DNA from: Haloglomus irregulare
Lineage (GTDB): Archaea > Halobacteriota > Halobacteria > Halobacteriales > Haloarculaceae
Assembly: GCF_007421925.1 (NCBI RefSeq)
Contig: NZ_QMDX01000001.1
Span: 1 to 64,000 of the forward strand
Length of the DNA: 64,000 bases
Reading direction: 5' to 3'
A program made the translations under genes and the position numbers. The notes beneath the pieces were generated by a model. The model was not told the DNA's origin and searched no databases. It was given only the letters and a program-made list of their open reading frames with translations. Positions 57,271 to 64,000 of this stretch are shown one piece after another (position 1 is the first letter of the stretch; the number at the start of each line of letters is the position of its first letter).

Positions 57271-58817
57271 GCACCGACGGCGACGACGGCGACAGCGGCC
57301 CGGGCACGCGGGAGGTCGCCTACCGGCTGTTCGCCGCCGAGTTCGACGACTGCGACTTCCAGTTCTCCGAGAGCGACGAGGAGCGCGCCCCCAACTTCGT
57401 CATCACGCCGACCGGCGGCCGGGTCAACCGGCTGTTCCTCGTCGGCGTCCTCACCGAACTCGAGCAGGTAAACGAGTCGATGCTGCGGGCGCGCATCGTG
57501 GACCCGACGGGCGCGTTCGTGGTGTACGCCGGGCAGTACCAGCCCGAGGCGCTCTCCTTCCTCGAGCGGACGGACCCACCGGCGTTCCTCGCCGTGACCG
57601 GGAAAGCCCGGACCTACCAGCCCGACGACACCGACGTGGTCTACTCCTCCGTCCGCCCGGAGAGCATCAGCGAGGTCGACGCCGGGACCCGGGACCGGTG
57701 GGTCGTCGCGACCGCCGAGCAGACACTCGACCGGGTCGGCACGATGGCCGCGGCCATCGAGAGGGGGCTGTCCGGTGTGCGTCTCCGCGAGCACCTCGAG
57801 TCCGAGGGGGTCGACCCCGCCCTCGCGCAGGGGGTTACGCTCGCCCGCGATCATTACGGGACGACGCCCGCGTACCTCGGCGCGCTGCGGGACCTCGCGC
57901 TGGACGCGACCCGCGTCGTCGCCGACGAGCGCGACGAGGCCGGCACGCTGGACCTCGCACCCGACGAGGGGGGACCGGCTGATCTGGACGCGCTGCAGGC
58001 CGCCGGCCCGGCGGTCGCCGGGACGGCCGACGGCTCGGCCGGGGCCACGACCGCCGGCGAGACGGCGGAGGCGGCGACCGAGGACGTGTCCGTCGAGGCG
58101 ACGACTGGGACGGAGGACACCGGGGCAGAGCCGACCGGTGCCGCCGAGTCCCCGTCGACCACCACCGACGTCTCCAGCGCCGTGGACTCCGACGCGAGCA
58201 CGGAGTCGGATACGAACCCGACGAGCGAGGCGGCCGGCGCGGCGGAGTCGGCCGCCGAGGCGCCGATGACCGGGGAACCGTCGGAGCCGGCGACCGCCGA
58301 AGCGAGCGGTGAGGTCGGGGGCACCACCGCCGAGACGGCGGCAGCGCCCACCGAGGGGTCAGGCGACGACCTCGGCGAGTTCGAGCCCGGCGAGTTCGAC
58401 GAGGACCCCGAGGCGGACCCGCTCGGCGACGACGTCCGCGAGCAGGTCGAGGAGGAGTACGGCACGGAGTTCTCGACCGGGACCGAGGTGGAGCCCGAAC
58501 CCGACCTCGAACCGGAGGCCGAGGAGGCCGACGAGACGGCCGGATCCGGAGGCGAGACCGAGCCGGAACCCGCCGAGTCGACGGAGGCGGTCGACGAGGG
58601 GGACGAGCCCGCGGACGAGGACGTGGACCTCTCCGAGGCCGTGATGGACGCGATGCGGGCGCTCGATGAGGGGGACGGGGCCCCGACCGACGCCGTCGTC
58701 GAGCGCGTGGTCGACCGCACGGGCGCGACGCCCGACGCGGTCGACGGGGCCGTCCAGGACGCGCTGATGGGCGGACAGTGCTACGAGCCCGAGGACGGCC
58801 GGCTCAAGCCCATCTGA
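57267..58817 (+). CDS. rpap1: RPA-associated protein (COG3390 family)
   Basis: 516-aa partner of RPA. The N-terminal domain (about 1-185) is OB-like: TREVAYRLFAAEFDDCDFQFSESDEERAPNFVITPTGGRVNRLFLVGVLTE, then ARIVDPTGAFVVYAGQYQPEAL. Residues about 225-430 form a long disordered stretch made almost only of Asp, Glu, Ala, Thr, Ser and Gly. A C-terminal winged-helix-like domain ends the protein (DLSEAVMDAMRALDEGDGAPTDAVVERVVDRTGATPDAVDGAVQDALMGGQCYEPEDGRLKPI). It may regulate or load RPA. The GTG start overlaps rpa1. Confidence 0.88.
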   Translation: MSTDGDDGDSGPGTREVAYRLFAAEFDDCDFQFSESDEERAPNFVITPTGGRVNRLFLVGVLTELEQVNESMLRARIVDPTGAFVVYAGQYQPEALSFLERTDPPAFLAVTGKARTYQPDDTDVVYSSVRPESISEVDAGTRDRWVVATAEQTLDRVGTMAAAIERGLSGVRLREHLESEGVDPALAQGVTLARDHYGTTPAYLGALRDLALDATRVVADERDEAGTLDLAPDEGGPADLDALQAAGPAVAGTADGSAGATTAGETAEAATEDVSVEATTGTEDTGAEPTGAAESPSTTTDVSSAVDSDASTESDTNPTSEAAGAAESAAEAPMTGEPSEPATAEASGEVGGTTAETAAAPTEGSGDDLGEFEPGEFDEDPEADPLGDDVREQVEEEYGTEFSTGTEVEPEPDLEPEAEEADETAGSGGETEPEPAESTEAVDEGDEPADEDVDLSEAVMDAMRALDEGDGAPTDAVVERVVDRTGATPDAVDGAVQDALMGGQCYEPEDGRLKPI

Positions 58818-58820
58818 CCG

Positions 58821-59627
58821 GTGGCGCGTGATCCGTCAGGCGGGCGGCCGAGTGTCGAACCGCTCCCCGGCGAGCCGGCGGCCGTCGCCGACACCGGCGC
58901 CGGACGTGTCCTGGTGCTGGCCGACTACCACGCCGGGCTGGAGGTTGCGCTCCGGCGCGACGGCGTCGAACTCGGCAACCGGGCCGACGACCGCCGCGAG
59001 GCCGCCCTCCGCCTCCTGGCCGAGAGCGGCGCGGACCGCGTCGTCCTGCTCGGCGACGTGGCCAACGCCATCGGCGACCCCGGCGAGACCGAGCGCCGGG
59101 AGCTGGACGAACTGTTCGACGCGCTGACAGAGCGCGTCCCCGTGACGGTGACCCCGGGCAATCACGACGGCGGACTCGCCGACGTCGTCGCGGCGCTCGG
59201 CCACGACGAGGGGCCCAACCCCGTGACCGTCAGCAACGCCGCCGGCACCCGCATCGGCGGCGTCGGCTTCGCGCACGGGCACACCTGGCCCGCGCCCGCG
59301 GTGGTCGAGGCGCCCGTCGTCTGCACCGCCCACGAGCATCCCGTCGTCCGGCTGGAGGACGAGGTCGGCGGCCACCGCGCCGAGCGCGCGTGGCTTCGCG
59401 GGCGACTCGCCCCGGGCCCGTTCGAGGGCCACGCCGGTGACGCCGGCATCGAGCCGCCGACGGTCGACGGCGACCTCGTCGTCTTTCCGGCGTTCAACGA
59501 CCTCACCGGCGGGACCTGGGTCAACGAGGAGCAGGAGTTCCTCTCGCCGTTCCTCCCCGGCGGGCTCGCCGACGGGGAGGCGTACCTGCTCGACGGAACC
59601 CGGCTCGGGGCCTACCGGTCGGTCTGA
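58821..59627 (+). CDS. rpe: Calcineurin-like phosphoesterase (RPA operon)
   Basis: 268-aa metallophosphoesterase. VLVLADYHAGLEVAL stands for the first metal motif (D-x-H), VLLGDVANAIG for the second (GD), PGNHDGG for the third (GNHD), and the later His residues are in AHGHTWP and TAHEHPVV. All are intact, so it should be an active phosphodiesterase or phosphatase, perhaps on nucleic-acid ends. It starts with GTG three bases behind rpap1, so it is co-transcribed. The exact substrate is unknown; its gene place suggests a role in DNA repair. Confidence 0.9.
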   Translation: MARDPSGGRPSVEPLPGEPAAVADTGAGRVLVLADYHAGLEVALRRDGVELGNRADDRREAALRLLAESGADRVVLLGDVANAIGDPGETERRELDELFDALTERVPVTVTPGNHDGGLADVVAALGHDEGPNPVTVSNAAGTRIGGVGFAHGHTWPAPAVVEAPVVCTAHEHPVVRLEDEVGGHRAERAWLRGRLAPGPFEGHAGDAGIEPPTVDGDLVVFPAFNDLTGGTWVNEEQEFLSPFLPGGLADGEAYLLDGTRLGAYRSV

Positions 59628-59781
59628 GCCACTATCGCCGTGGTATCACTCTTGTAGGCCGTTCCGGCCATGAGAACCACGACTATCCCGGGTATCCGTA
59701 TCGGGCGGTCCACCGTCGCGCAGTCCGGGGGTCGGGAATCGGGGACGTGGAGTTAACCCGGGGGGCCGCGTTCGCGGAGCC

Positions 59782-60333
59782 GTGCCCGTATCCGTCCCTA
59801 TCCAGGGTTCCATCGTCAGTACCGCGGTGAACGAGTTCGTCGACGGGGTGGCGACGGCCCTGCCGGACCTGCTGACCGGGCTGGTGTTCCTCGCCATCGC
59901 GGCGGTGCTGGTCAAGGTCATGATGGCGGTCGTCCGGTTCGCGCTGCGGCGCAGCGTCCCCGAGTCACAGGCGGTCTACCGCCAGTTCGTCGCCACCATC
60001 GTGTTCGCCGTCCTCTGTTTCGGCGTCGCGCTCAGCTTCCTCTCCATCGTCGGCCTCCCGGCTATCGCCGCGTCGCTCGGCACCGCCACCGGCTTCCTCG
60101 CGCTGGGTGTCTCCTACGCGCTCTCGGAGATGCTGGCCGACGCCGTCGCCGGGGTCGACCTGCTGCGCGACCCCGACTTCGCGCCGGGCGACCGCGTCGA
60201 CGTGGGCGGTACCGTGGGCGAGGTCAAGCGGATCGAGCTCCGGAAGACCCGCATCACCATCGGTGGGGACACGATGGTCCGGGGCAACGCGGAGATCGAG
60301 AAGAAGTGGACGAAACTGGACGACGTGGACTGA
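59782..60333 (+). CDS. Small MscS-like membrane protein
   Basis: 183-aa protein with three helices (about 28-50, 70-92, 95-120) and a short MscS-type beta domain (FAPGDRVDVGGTVGEVKRIELRKTRITIGGDTMVRGNAEIEKKW). The pore-like helix ASLGTATGFLALGVSYALSEMLADAVAGVDLL is Gly/Ala-rich and resembles the MscS TM3. The alpha/beta cytoplasmic domain of true MscS is absent, so the protein is a minimal form. It starts with GTG at 59782, about 155 bases behind the phosphoesterase. A channel function is inferred from the fold. Confidence 0.85.
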   Translation: MPVSVPIQGSIVSTAVNEFVDGVATALPDLLTGLVFLAIAAVLVKVMMAVVRFALRRSVPESQAVYRQFVATIVFAVLCFGVALSFLSIVGLPAIAASLGTATGFLALGVSYALSEMLADAVAGVDLLRDPDFAPGDRVDVGGTVGEVKRIELRKTRITIGGDTMVRGNAEIEKKWTKLDDVD

Positions 60334-60334
60334 G

Positions 60335-60982
60335 TCAGAGTACGCCGAGCAGGGCCAACTCGACACCGAAGCCAGCGAGGACGAGCCCCGAGAGTGCCCG
60401 GAGGCCGCCGGCGACACGCGGCCGGCCCGTCAGGAGCGCGCGGGCCCGGTGGGTCGAGAGCGCCACGGCGCCGAGGTAGGTCATCGTGAGGACGGCGTAC
60501 CAGCCCCCGTGGACGGCGAGGTCGGCCGCCGCGGGCCCGGCGAACTGCGGGAGGAAGGCCAGGAAGAACACCGCTACCTTCGGGTTGAGCACGTTCACCG
60601 CGACCCCCTCGAGGTAGGCGGGGACGGCGCCCGTGGACTCCCCGTCACGGGCGGCGTCGGGTCGGTCGGCGACGACGGCCTCGGGGCCACGGGCGGCGAG
60701 CCGCCAGAGCGTGTGGGCGCCGAGCGCGAGGAGGTAGGCGGCCCCGACGTAGCGGAGCAGGTCGTAGGCCGCTGGCGAGGCCCGGAGCAGGGCCGCCAGC
60801 CCCAGCACCACGCCGGCGGTGTGGACCAGGATACCCGTGGTGACCCCCGCGGCCGCCGCCAGCCCGACCCGCCGGCGGGCGCCGCCGAGCCCGCGGTCGA
60901 GGACGTAGAACGTGTCCGGCCCCGGCGCGAGCACGAGGGCCCCGGCGGCGAGCAGGAAGGCGGTCGGCGGCCCGGCTGTCAT
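60335..60982 (-). CDS. LysE family amino-acid exporter
   Basis: 215-aa transporter of the LysE/RhtB family with six helices. The opening FLLAAGALVLAPGPDTFYVLDRGLGGARRRVGLAAAAGVTTGILVHTAGVVLGLAALL includes the PGP motif after helix 1, as is typical; AVNVLNPKVAVFFLAFLPQF is the second signature. It exports an amino acid or derivative. The start at 60982 is the ATG in front of the hydrophobic first helix. Its stop is one base away from the stop of the convergent MscS-like gene. Confidence 0.93.
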   Translation of the reverse strand: MTAGPPTAFLLAAGALVLAPGPDTFYVLDRGLGGARRRVGLAAAAGVTTGILVHTAGVVLGLAALLRASPAAYDLLRYVGAAYLLALGAHTLWRLAARGPEAVVADRPDAARDGESTGAVPAYLEGVAVNVLNPKVAVFFLAFLPQFAGPAAADLAVHGGWYAVLTMTYLGAVALSTHRARALLTGRPRVAGGLRALSGLVLAGFGVELALLGVL

Positions 60983-61075
60983 CGGTCCGGCTGCGGCCGC
61001 CGCGGTCAAAGCCCTGTCGTCCCCCGTCACGGGGACACCCGCAGCCATATATCGGAGCCGCGTGTGATTCCGCGT

Positions 61076-61870
61076 ATGCCCACGCACGAACACGTCACGG
61101 TGACCCACGCGGCCGACGGCGCGGTCGGGCGGCTCACGTTCGACCGCCCGGAGCGGAACAACTCGATGAACCGGCAAGCGGCCGACGAGCTGCACGGGGC
61201 CGCCATCGACCTCGTGGAGGACGAGACGGTCCGCTGTATCGTCCTGACGGGGACCGAGGGAGCGTTCAACACCGGCGCCGACCTGACGATGCTCTCGGGC
61301 GATGGGACGGACGCGGCGATCATCCGGCGGGTGGCGGGCGATCTGCACGGGCTGGTGAGCCAGCTCGCCCGGGCGCCGAAGCCGGTCGTCTGCGGGGTCA
61401 ACGGCGTCGCGGCCGGCGGCGGCGTCGGGCCGGCACTCTGTGGTGACATCGTCATCGCGACGGAGTCCGCACGCTTCGAGTTCGCCTACCCCCGTATCGG
61501 CCTCTCGGCCGATGGGGGCTCCTCGTACTTCCTGCCGCGACTGGTTGGGCTCCGCGAGGCCCAGCGTATCGCCTTCCGGGACGAGCCGATCGACGCGGCC
61601 GAGGCCGTCGACCTGGGGCTGGCGACCGAGACGGTCGGGGACGACGAGTTCGAGGCGCGCCTGGCCGAGGAGGCCGCCCGGCTGGCAGAGGGGCCGACGC
61701 TCGCCCATGCGGCGACGAAGGGGCTGCTGCGCGGCTCGTTCGACCGGTCGCTGAACGAACAGCTCGCGACGGAGGCCGAGACCATCGCCGAACTCACCGC
61801 GAGCGAGGACTTCGCCCGCGGGCTGGAGTCGTTCATGGGGGAGGGCGACGCGGAGTTCGAGGGGGCGTAG
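61076..61870 (+). CDS. Enoyl-CoA hydratase/isomerase family protein
   Basis: 264-aa crotonase-fold protein, a paralogue of that at 35.5 kb. The fold and CoA-binding tracts are clear (GRLTFDRPERNNSMNRQAADEL, GTEGAFNTGADLTML). At the catalytic site, however, it has AAGGGVGPALCGDIVIATESARFEFAYPRIGLSADGGSSYFLPRLVG: the first Glu (CELA) is replaced by Val-Gly, as in PaaG/isomerase-like members. So it may be an isomerase or act on another acyl-CoA. The start at 61076 follows a gap free of other genes; longer frames are antisense to LysE. Confidence 0.9.
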   Translation: MPTHEHVTVTHAADGAVGRLTFDRPERNNSMNRQAADELHGAAIDLVEDETVRCIVLTGTEGAFNTGADLTMLSGDGTDAAIIRRVAGDLHGLVSQLARAPKPVVCGVNGVAAGGGVGPALCGDIVIATESARFEFAYPRIGLSADGGSSYFLPRLVGLREAQRIAFRDEPIDAAEAVDLGLATETVGDDEFEARLAEEAARLAEGPTLAHAATKGLLRGSFDRSLNEQLATEAETIAELTASEDFARGLESFMGEGDAEFEGA

Positions 61871-61892
61871 CTCGTCGGGCCGGCCCTGCAGC

Positions 61893-63305
61893 TCAGTCGT
61901 CTGCCGGCACGCCCGACGCGCCGGTCGGGCGGCTCTCGACGAGCGCCAGTCCCGCCAGGCCGGCGGCCGCGAACGCGAGCGTGCTGGCGAGGGCGAACGC
62001 CGCGGGGTAGCCCGCCAGCGTCGCGACGCCGCCGACGAGCGTCGGGCCGACGACGCCGCCGAGCCCCTTCGCGGTCGAGCGAAGCCCCATCAGCTCGGAC
62101 TCCCGGCCGGCGGGGGCCACGTCCCCGATGAAGGCGACGGCGCCGGTCGTCATCGCGGAGAAGGAGACCCCGAGGACGAACAGCGCCCCGCCGGCGGCGA
62201 GGACGCGGGCGAGGCCGGTCCCGAGCCAGGTGGGGCCGGCGACGCCGAGGACGCCCACGGTGGCCCCCGGGACGGTCGCGGCGGCCGTGAGGACGGCGAA
62301 CGCGCCGCTCCCGGTCATCCCGGCGACGATGAGCGGCTTCCGGCCGACCCGGTCGGCAGCGACGCCGAGCAGGTACATCGCCGCCACCTGTGTCCCGTGG
62401 TTGACGGCCAGCAGTGCACCCATGACGGCCTCCGCGACGCCGACGATGTCGACGAGATACGGGGCCATCAGCGCCATCACGCCGAGGACGGTGACGTTCC
62501 GCACCGCGAGCGCGACGTAGAGCCAGCGCAGCCCGTTCGTCCGGTAGTGGCCGCGGTCGCCGGCCGCCGGGAACAGCCGGGCGCGGACCTCGCGGGCGAG
62601 TTCCGTCCGCGTCGGTCGGTCGTCGGCATCGGCCGGGCCCGCACCGCCGTCGGCCACGACCGCGCCCTCGGTCCCGCCGGGCGGGCCCGGGTCGACGAGC
62701 GCGGCGGCGGCGACCGTCGAGACCGCCGACAGTCCGGCGACAACGAGGTAGAGCTCCGGCCGGGCCACGGCCCCGAGGAGAATGCCGGCGGCGAACTGCC
62801 CGCCGGCGAACCCGCCAGACCGAGCGGAGTTGAACGTCCCCAGCGACCGGCCGCGGCCGGATTCGCCGCCGCGCTCGCTGGCGATGGCGAGCGCGACCGG
62901 GGCGAACCCGGCGGCGAAGACGGCGTACAGCCCGCGCAGGCCGACCGGGAGCCAGACGCCGTCGGCGACCGCCAGGGGCGCGGCCGCCAGCGTCGCGAGG
63001 GTCCCCGTGACGATCATCACCGCGCGGCCACGACCCGTCACGTCCGCGACCGCACCCCAGACCGGGGAGGCGAGCATCAGCCCGGCGAAGTAGGCGGTCG
63101 CGACGGCGCTCACCGCCAGCGGCGAGCCCTCGCGCCCGACGTAGACGGCCATCGCGGTCCCCATCAGGACGCCGCCGCCGAAGCGCGAGACCGCGGCCGT
63201 CGCGAGCAGCAGCCACTGGGAACGGTCCGACCGGAACACGTCCCCGCGGAGGTGAGCGCGGGACTTGAGCGCCGCGGTTCCCCCTCGGACGAGGGGGTCG
63301 GACAC
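61893..63305 (-). CDS. MFS transporter
   Basis: 470-aa major facilitator with 12 predicted helices. The motif between helices 2 and 3 is GLMLASPVWGAVADVTGRGRAVMIVTG (G-x3-D-x-x-G-R kind), and in the second half GVAADRVGRKPLIVAGM. A cytoplasmic loop with many Asp and Arg residues (about 200-245) links the halves. The N-terminal 30 residues (LVRGGTAALKSRAHLRGDVFRSDRSQ) are polar. The substrate cannot be told; drug or sugar export are both possible. It is divergent from the UspA gene. Confidence 0.9.
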   Translation of the reverse strand: MSDPLVRGGTAALKSRAHLRGDVFRSDRSQWLLLATAAVSRFGGGVLMGTAMAVYVGREGSPLAVSAVATAYFAGLMLASPVWGAVADVTGRGRAVMIVTGTLATLAAAPLAVADGVWLPVGLRGLYAVFAAGFAPVALAIASERGGESGRGRSLGTFNSARSGGFAGGQFAAGILLGAVARPELYLVVAGLSAVSTVAAAALVDPGPPGGTEGAVVADGGAGPADADDRPTRTELAREVRARLFPAAGDRGHYRTNGLRWLYVALAVRNVTVLGVMALMAPYLVDIVGVAEAVMGALLAVNHGTQVAAMYLLGVAADRVGRKPLIVAGMTGSGAFAVLTAAATVPGATVGVLGVAGPTWLGTGLARVLAAGGALFVLGVSFSAMTTGAVAFIGDVAPAGRESELMGLRSTAKGLGGVVGPTLVGGVATLAGYPAAFALASTLAFAAAGLAGLALVESRPTGASGVPADD

Positions 63306-63349
63306 CGCCGACCGGTGGGTTCAGGCCCTCGGAGCGCCCACCGTGGCCC

Positions 63350-63766
63350 ATGCACTACCTCGTCGCGACCGCGTCGGTCCACACGACGGCGGCGGCCTGT
63401 GACTACCTCGAGAACCGGCTGGACGGCCCCGCGGCCGACACCGTCACCCTCCTCACGGTCACGGCCCCGGACGGGCGCGATGCCGGCGATGCGGTGGGCC
63501 GGGACGCCGACGACGCAGCGAACGTCGCGCGCGCTCGCCTCGTCGGCGGCGCGACGGTCGAGACGGCCACGCGCGGCGGCGACCCCGCGGCGTCGGTGTT
63601 GGAGACCGTCGACGACCTCGCCCCGGACGTGCTGGTGCTCGGCCCGCGGTCCGGCGCGCCCGGCGCCACGGCCGACCTCGGGTCGACAGCCCGGTCGGTA
63701 CTGGCCCGCTCGCCCGTCCCCGCGGTCGTCGTCCCTCTGGACGCGCTCGAATCGGACCCCGCGTGA
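63350..63766 (+). CDS. Universal stress protein (UspA) domain protein
   Basis: 138-aa single UspA domain. MHYLVATASVHTTAAACDYLENRL forms strand 1 and helix 1, LTVTAP strand 2, DDLAPDVLVLGPRSGAPGATADLGSTARSVLARSPVPAVVVPLD the ATP-binding type C-terminal half: the usual GxRGxxG(S/T)VS loop is seen as GPRSGAPGATADLGSTARSVL, modified. It may bind ATP or be a dimer partner. A second UspA gene follows, so the two are a tandem pair. Confidence 0.85.
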   Translation: MHYLVATASVHTTAAACDYLENRLDGPAADTVTLLTVTAPDGRDAGDAVGRDADDAANVARARLVGGATVETATRGGDPAASVLETVDDLAPDVLVLGPRSGAPGATADLGSTARSVLARSPVPAVVVPLDALESDPA

Positions 63767-63807
63767 CGGCGCCGGACCACGACCGGCCGTGGTGGAGCGT
63801 CACATAC

Positions 63808-63813
63808 GTTTAT
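63808..63813 (+). promoter_or_regulatory. TATA-like element of the second UspA gene
   Basis: The tract gtttat is centred about 29 nt ahead of the ATG at 63840, so the second UspA gene has its own promoter. Confidence 0.4.
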
Positions 63814-63839
63814 CCGGGTGCCGTCGAAGTGGCCGATGG

Positions 63840-64000
63840 ATGACCCGGTACCTCGTGGCGACCGCGACCACCGAGACGACGGCGGCCGCGGCCGACTATC
63901 TGGCACCGAAGCTGGACGCGGACGACGAGGTGTACGTGCTGACCGTCGAGGAGGAAGGGGTCGACGTCGACCGGGCGGCGCTCTCGGACGCACAGGAACG
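63840..64000 (+). CDS. Second UspA domain protein, cut by the window end
   Basis: Partial gene, 53 codons seen. TRYLVATATTETTAAAADYLAPKLDADDEVYVLTVEEEG matches the first strand-helix-strand of the gene before it (MHYLVATASVHTTAAACDYLENRL), so it is a tandem paralogue. The ATG at 63840 gives the matching N-terminus. The ATP-loop part is beyond the edge. Confidence 0.8.
   Translation, partial: MTRYLVATATTETTAAAADYLAPKLDADDEVYVLTVEEEGVDVDRAALSDAQE

Noticed and set aside
1-64000. CRISPR arrays, rRNA, intact insertion sequences, integrase or toxin-antitoxin pairs
   Set aside because: No regularly spaced repeats, no rRNA-like tracts, no transposase or integrase motifs were seen on reading the window.

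Overview
The window is chromosomal DNA of an extremely halophilic archaeon (class Halobacteria). The evidence is the very high G+C, proteins crowded with Asp/Glu, halocyanin-type blue copper proteins, twin-arginine signals, an archaeal pilin with the [13 protein letters not shown] core, archaeal RPA and Orc1/Cdc6-type sequences, geranylgeranyl-type prenyl synthase, TATA-type promoters about 25-30 nt ahead of start codons, and gene pairs joined by ATGA/GTGA overlaps. No genus is assigned. There is no rRNA, CRISPR array or intact insertion sequence; one tRNA (Met, CAT) is present.

Layout. 0.2-4.1 kb: acyl-CoA dehydrogenase, GNAT acetyltransferase, a small membrane protein, endonuclease III and a Nudix hydrolase. 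4.3-10.25 kb: a respiratory cluster encoding a quinol:electron acceptor oxidoreductase of bc type (halocyanin, Rieske protein, split cytochrome b) interleaved with five uncharacterised small or acidic membrane proteins. 10.5-13.6 kb: prenyl synthase, M28 peptidase and a membrane protein. 13.6-22 kb: a zone of gene decay and accessory genes. It holds a broken NAD-kinase-like gene, a second halocyanin, a 1.2-kb stretch without genes, two tandem type IV pilins (the second with a probable frameshift at its start), an Orc1/Cdc6 fragment, a SRPBCC protein, a FAD oxidoreductase, coaBC and a broken SDR gene. 22-28.8 kb: a complete seven-gene Mrp Na+/H+ antiporter operon on the minus strand.

29-35.4 kb: a secreted protein, a purine phosphoribosyltransferase-like gene, tRNA-Met, and an envelope-glycan-like group (GtrA, family 2 glycosyltransferase, unknown protein, large YYY/DUF2298 membrane protein). 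35.5-44.8 kb: enoyl-CoA hydratase, thioesterase, CMD-family protein, amino-acid permease, an alkyl-DHAP-synthase-like flavoprotein, a DUF3179 fragment, a keto-acid cleavage enzyme with a small Cys/His protein, a LOG protein, an HxlR regulator and a carboxylesterase. 44.9-48.6 kb: sdhCDBA. 48.9-52.4 kb: DUF655, rsmA, MscS channel and HemK-like methyltransferase. 52.5-54.6 kb: a two-gene split methionine synthase, followed by a dense run of stem-loops. 55-59.6 kb: hydroxyacyl-CoA dehydrogenase and an RPA / RPA-associated protein / phosphoesterase operon. 59.8-64 kb: small MscS-like protein, LysE exporter, a second enoyl-CoA hydratase, an MFS transporter and two UspA genes, the last cut by the window edge.

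Functionally the window is rich in energy metabolism: quinol oxidation, succinate oxidation, Na+/H+ exchange and beta-oxidation enzymes. The most promising undescribed system is the set of five unnamed membrane proteins embedded in the bc cluster. Other points worth following are the split methionine synthase whose first half lacks the zinc site, the stem-loop run behind it, and the tandem pilins with a conserved 3' cassette. Function calls rest on motif recognition from memory; no database search was run, and DUF numbers are recollections to be verified.
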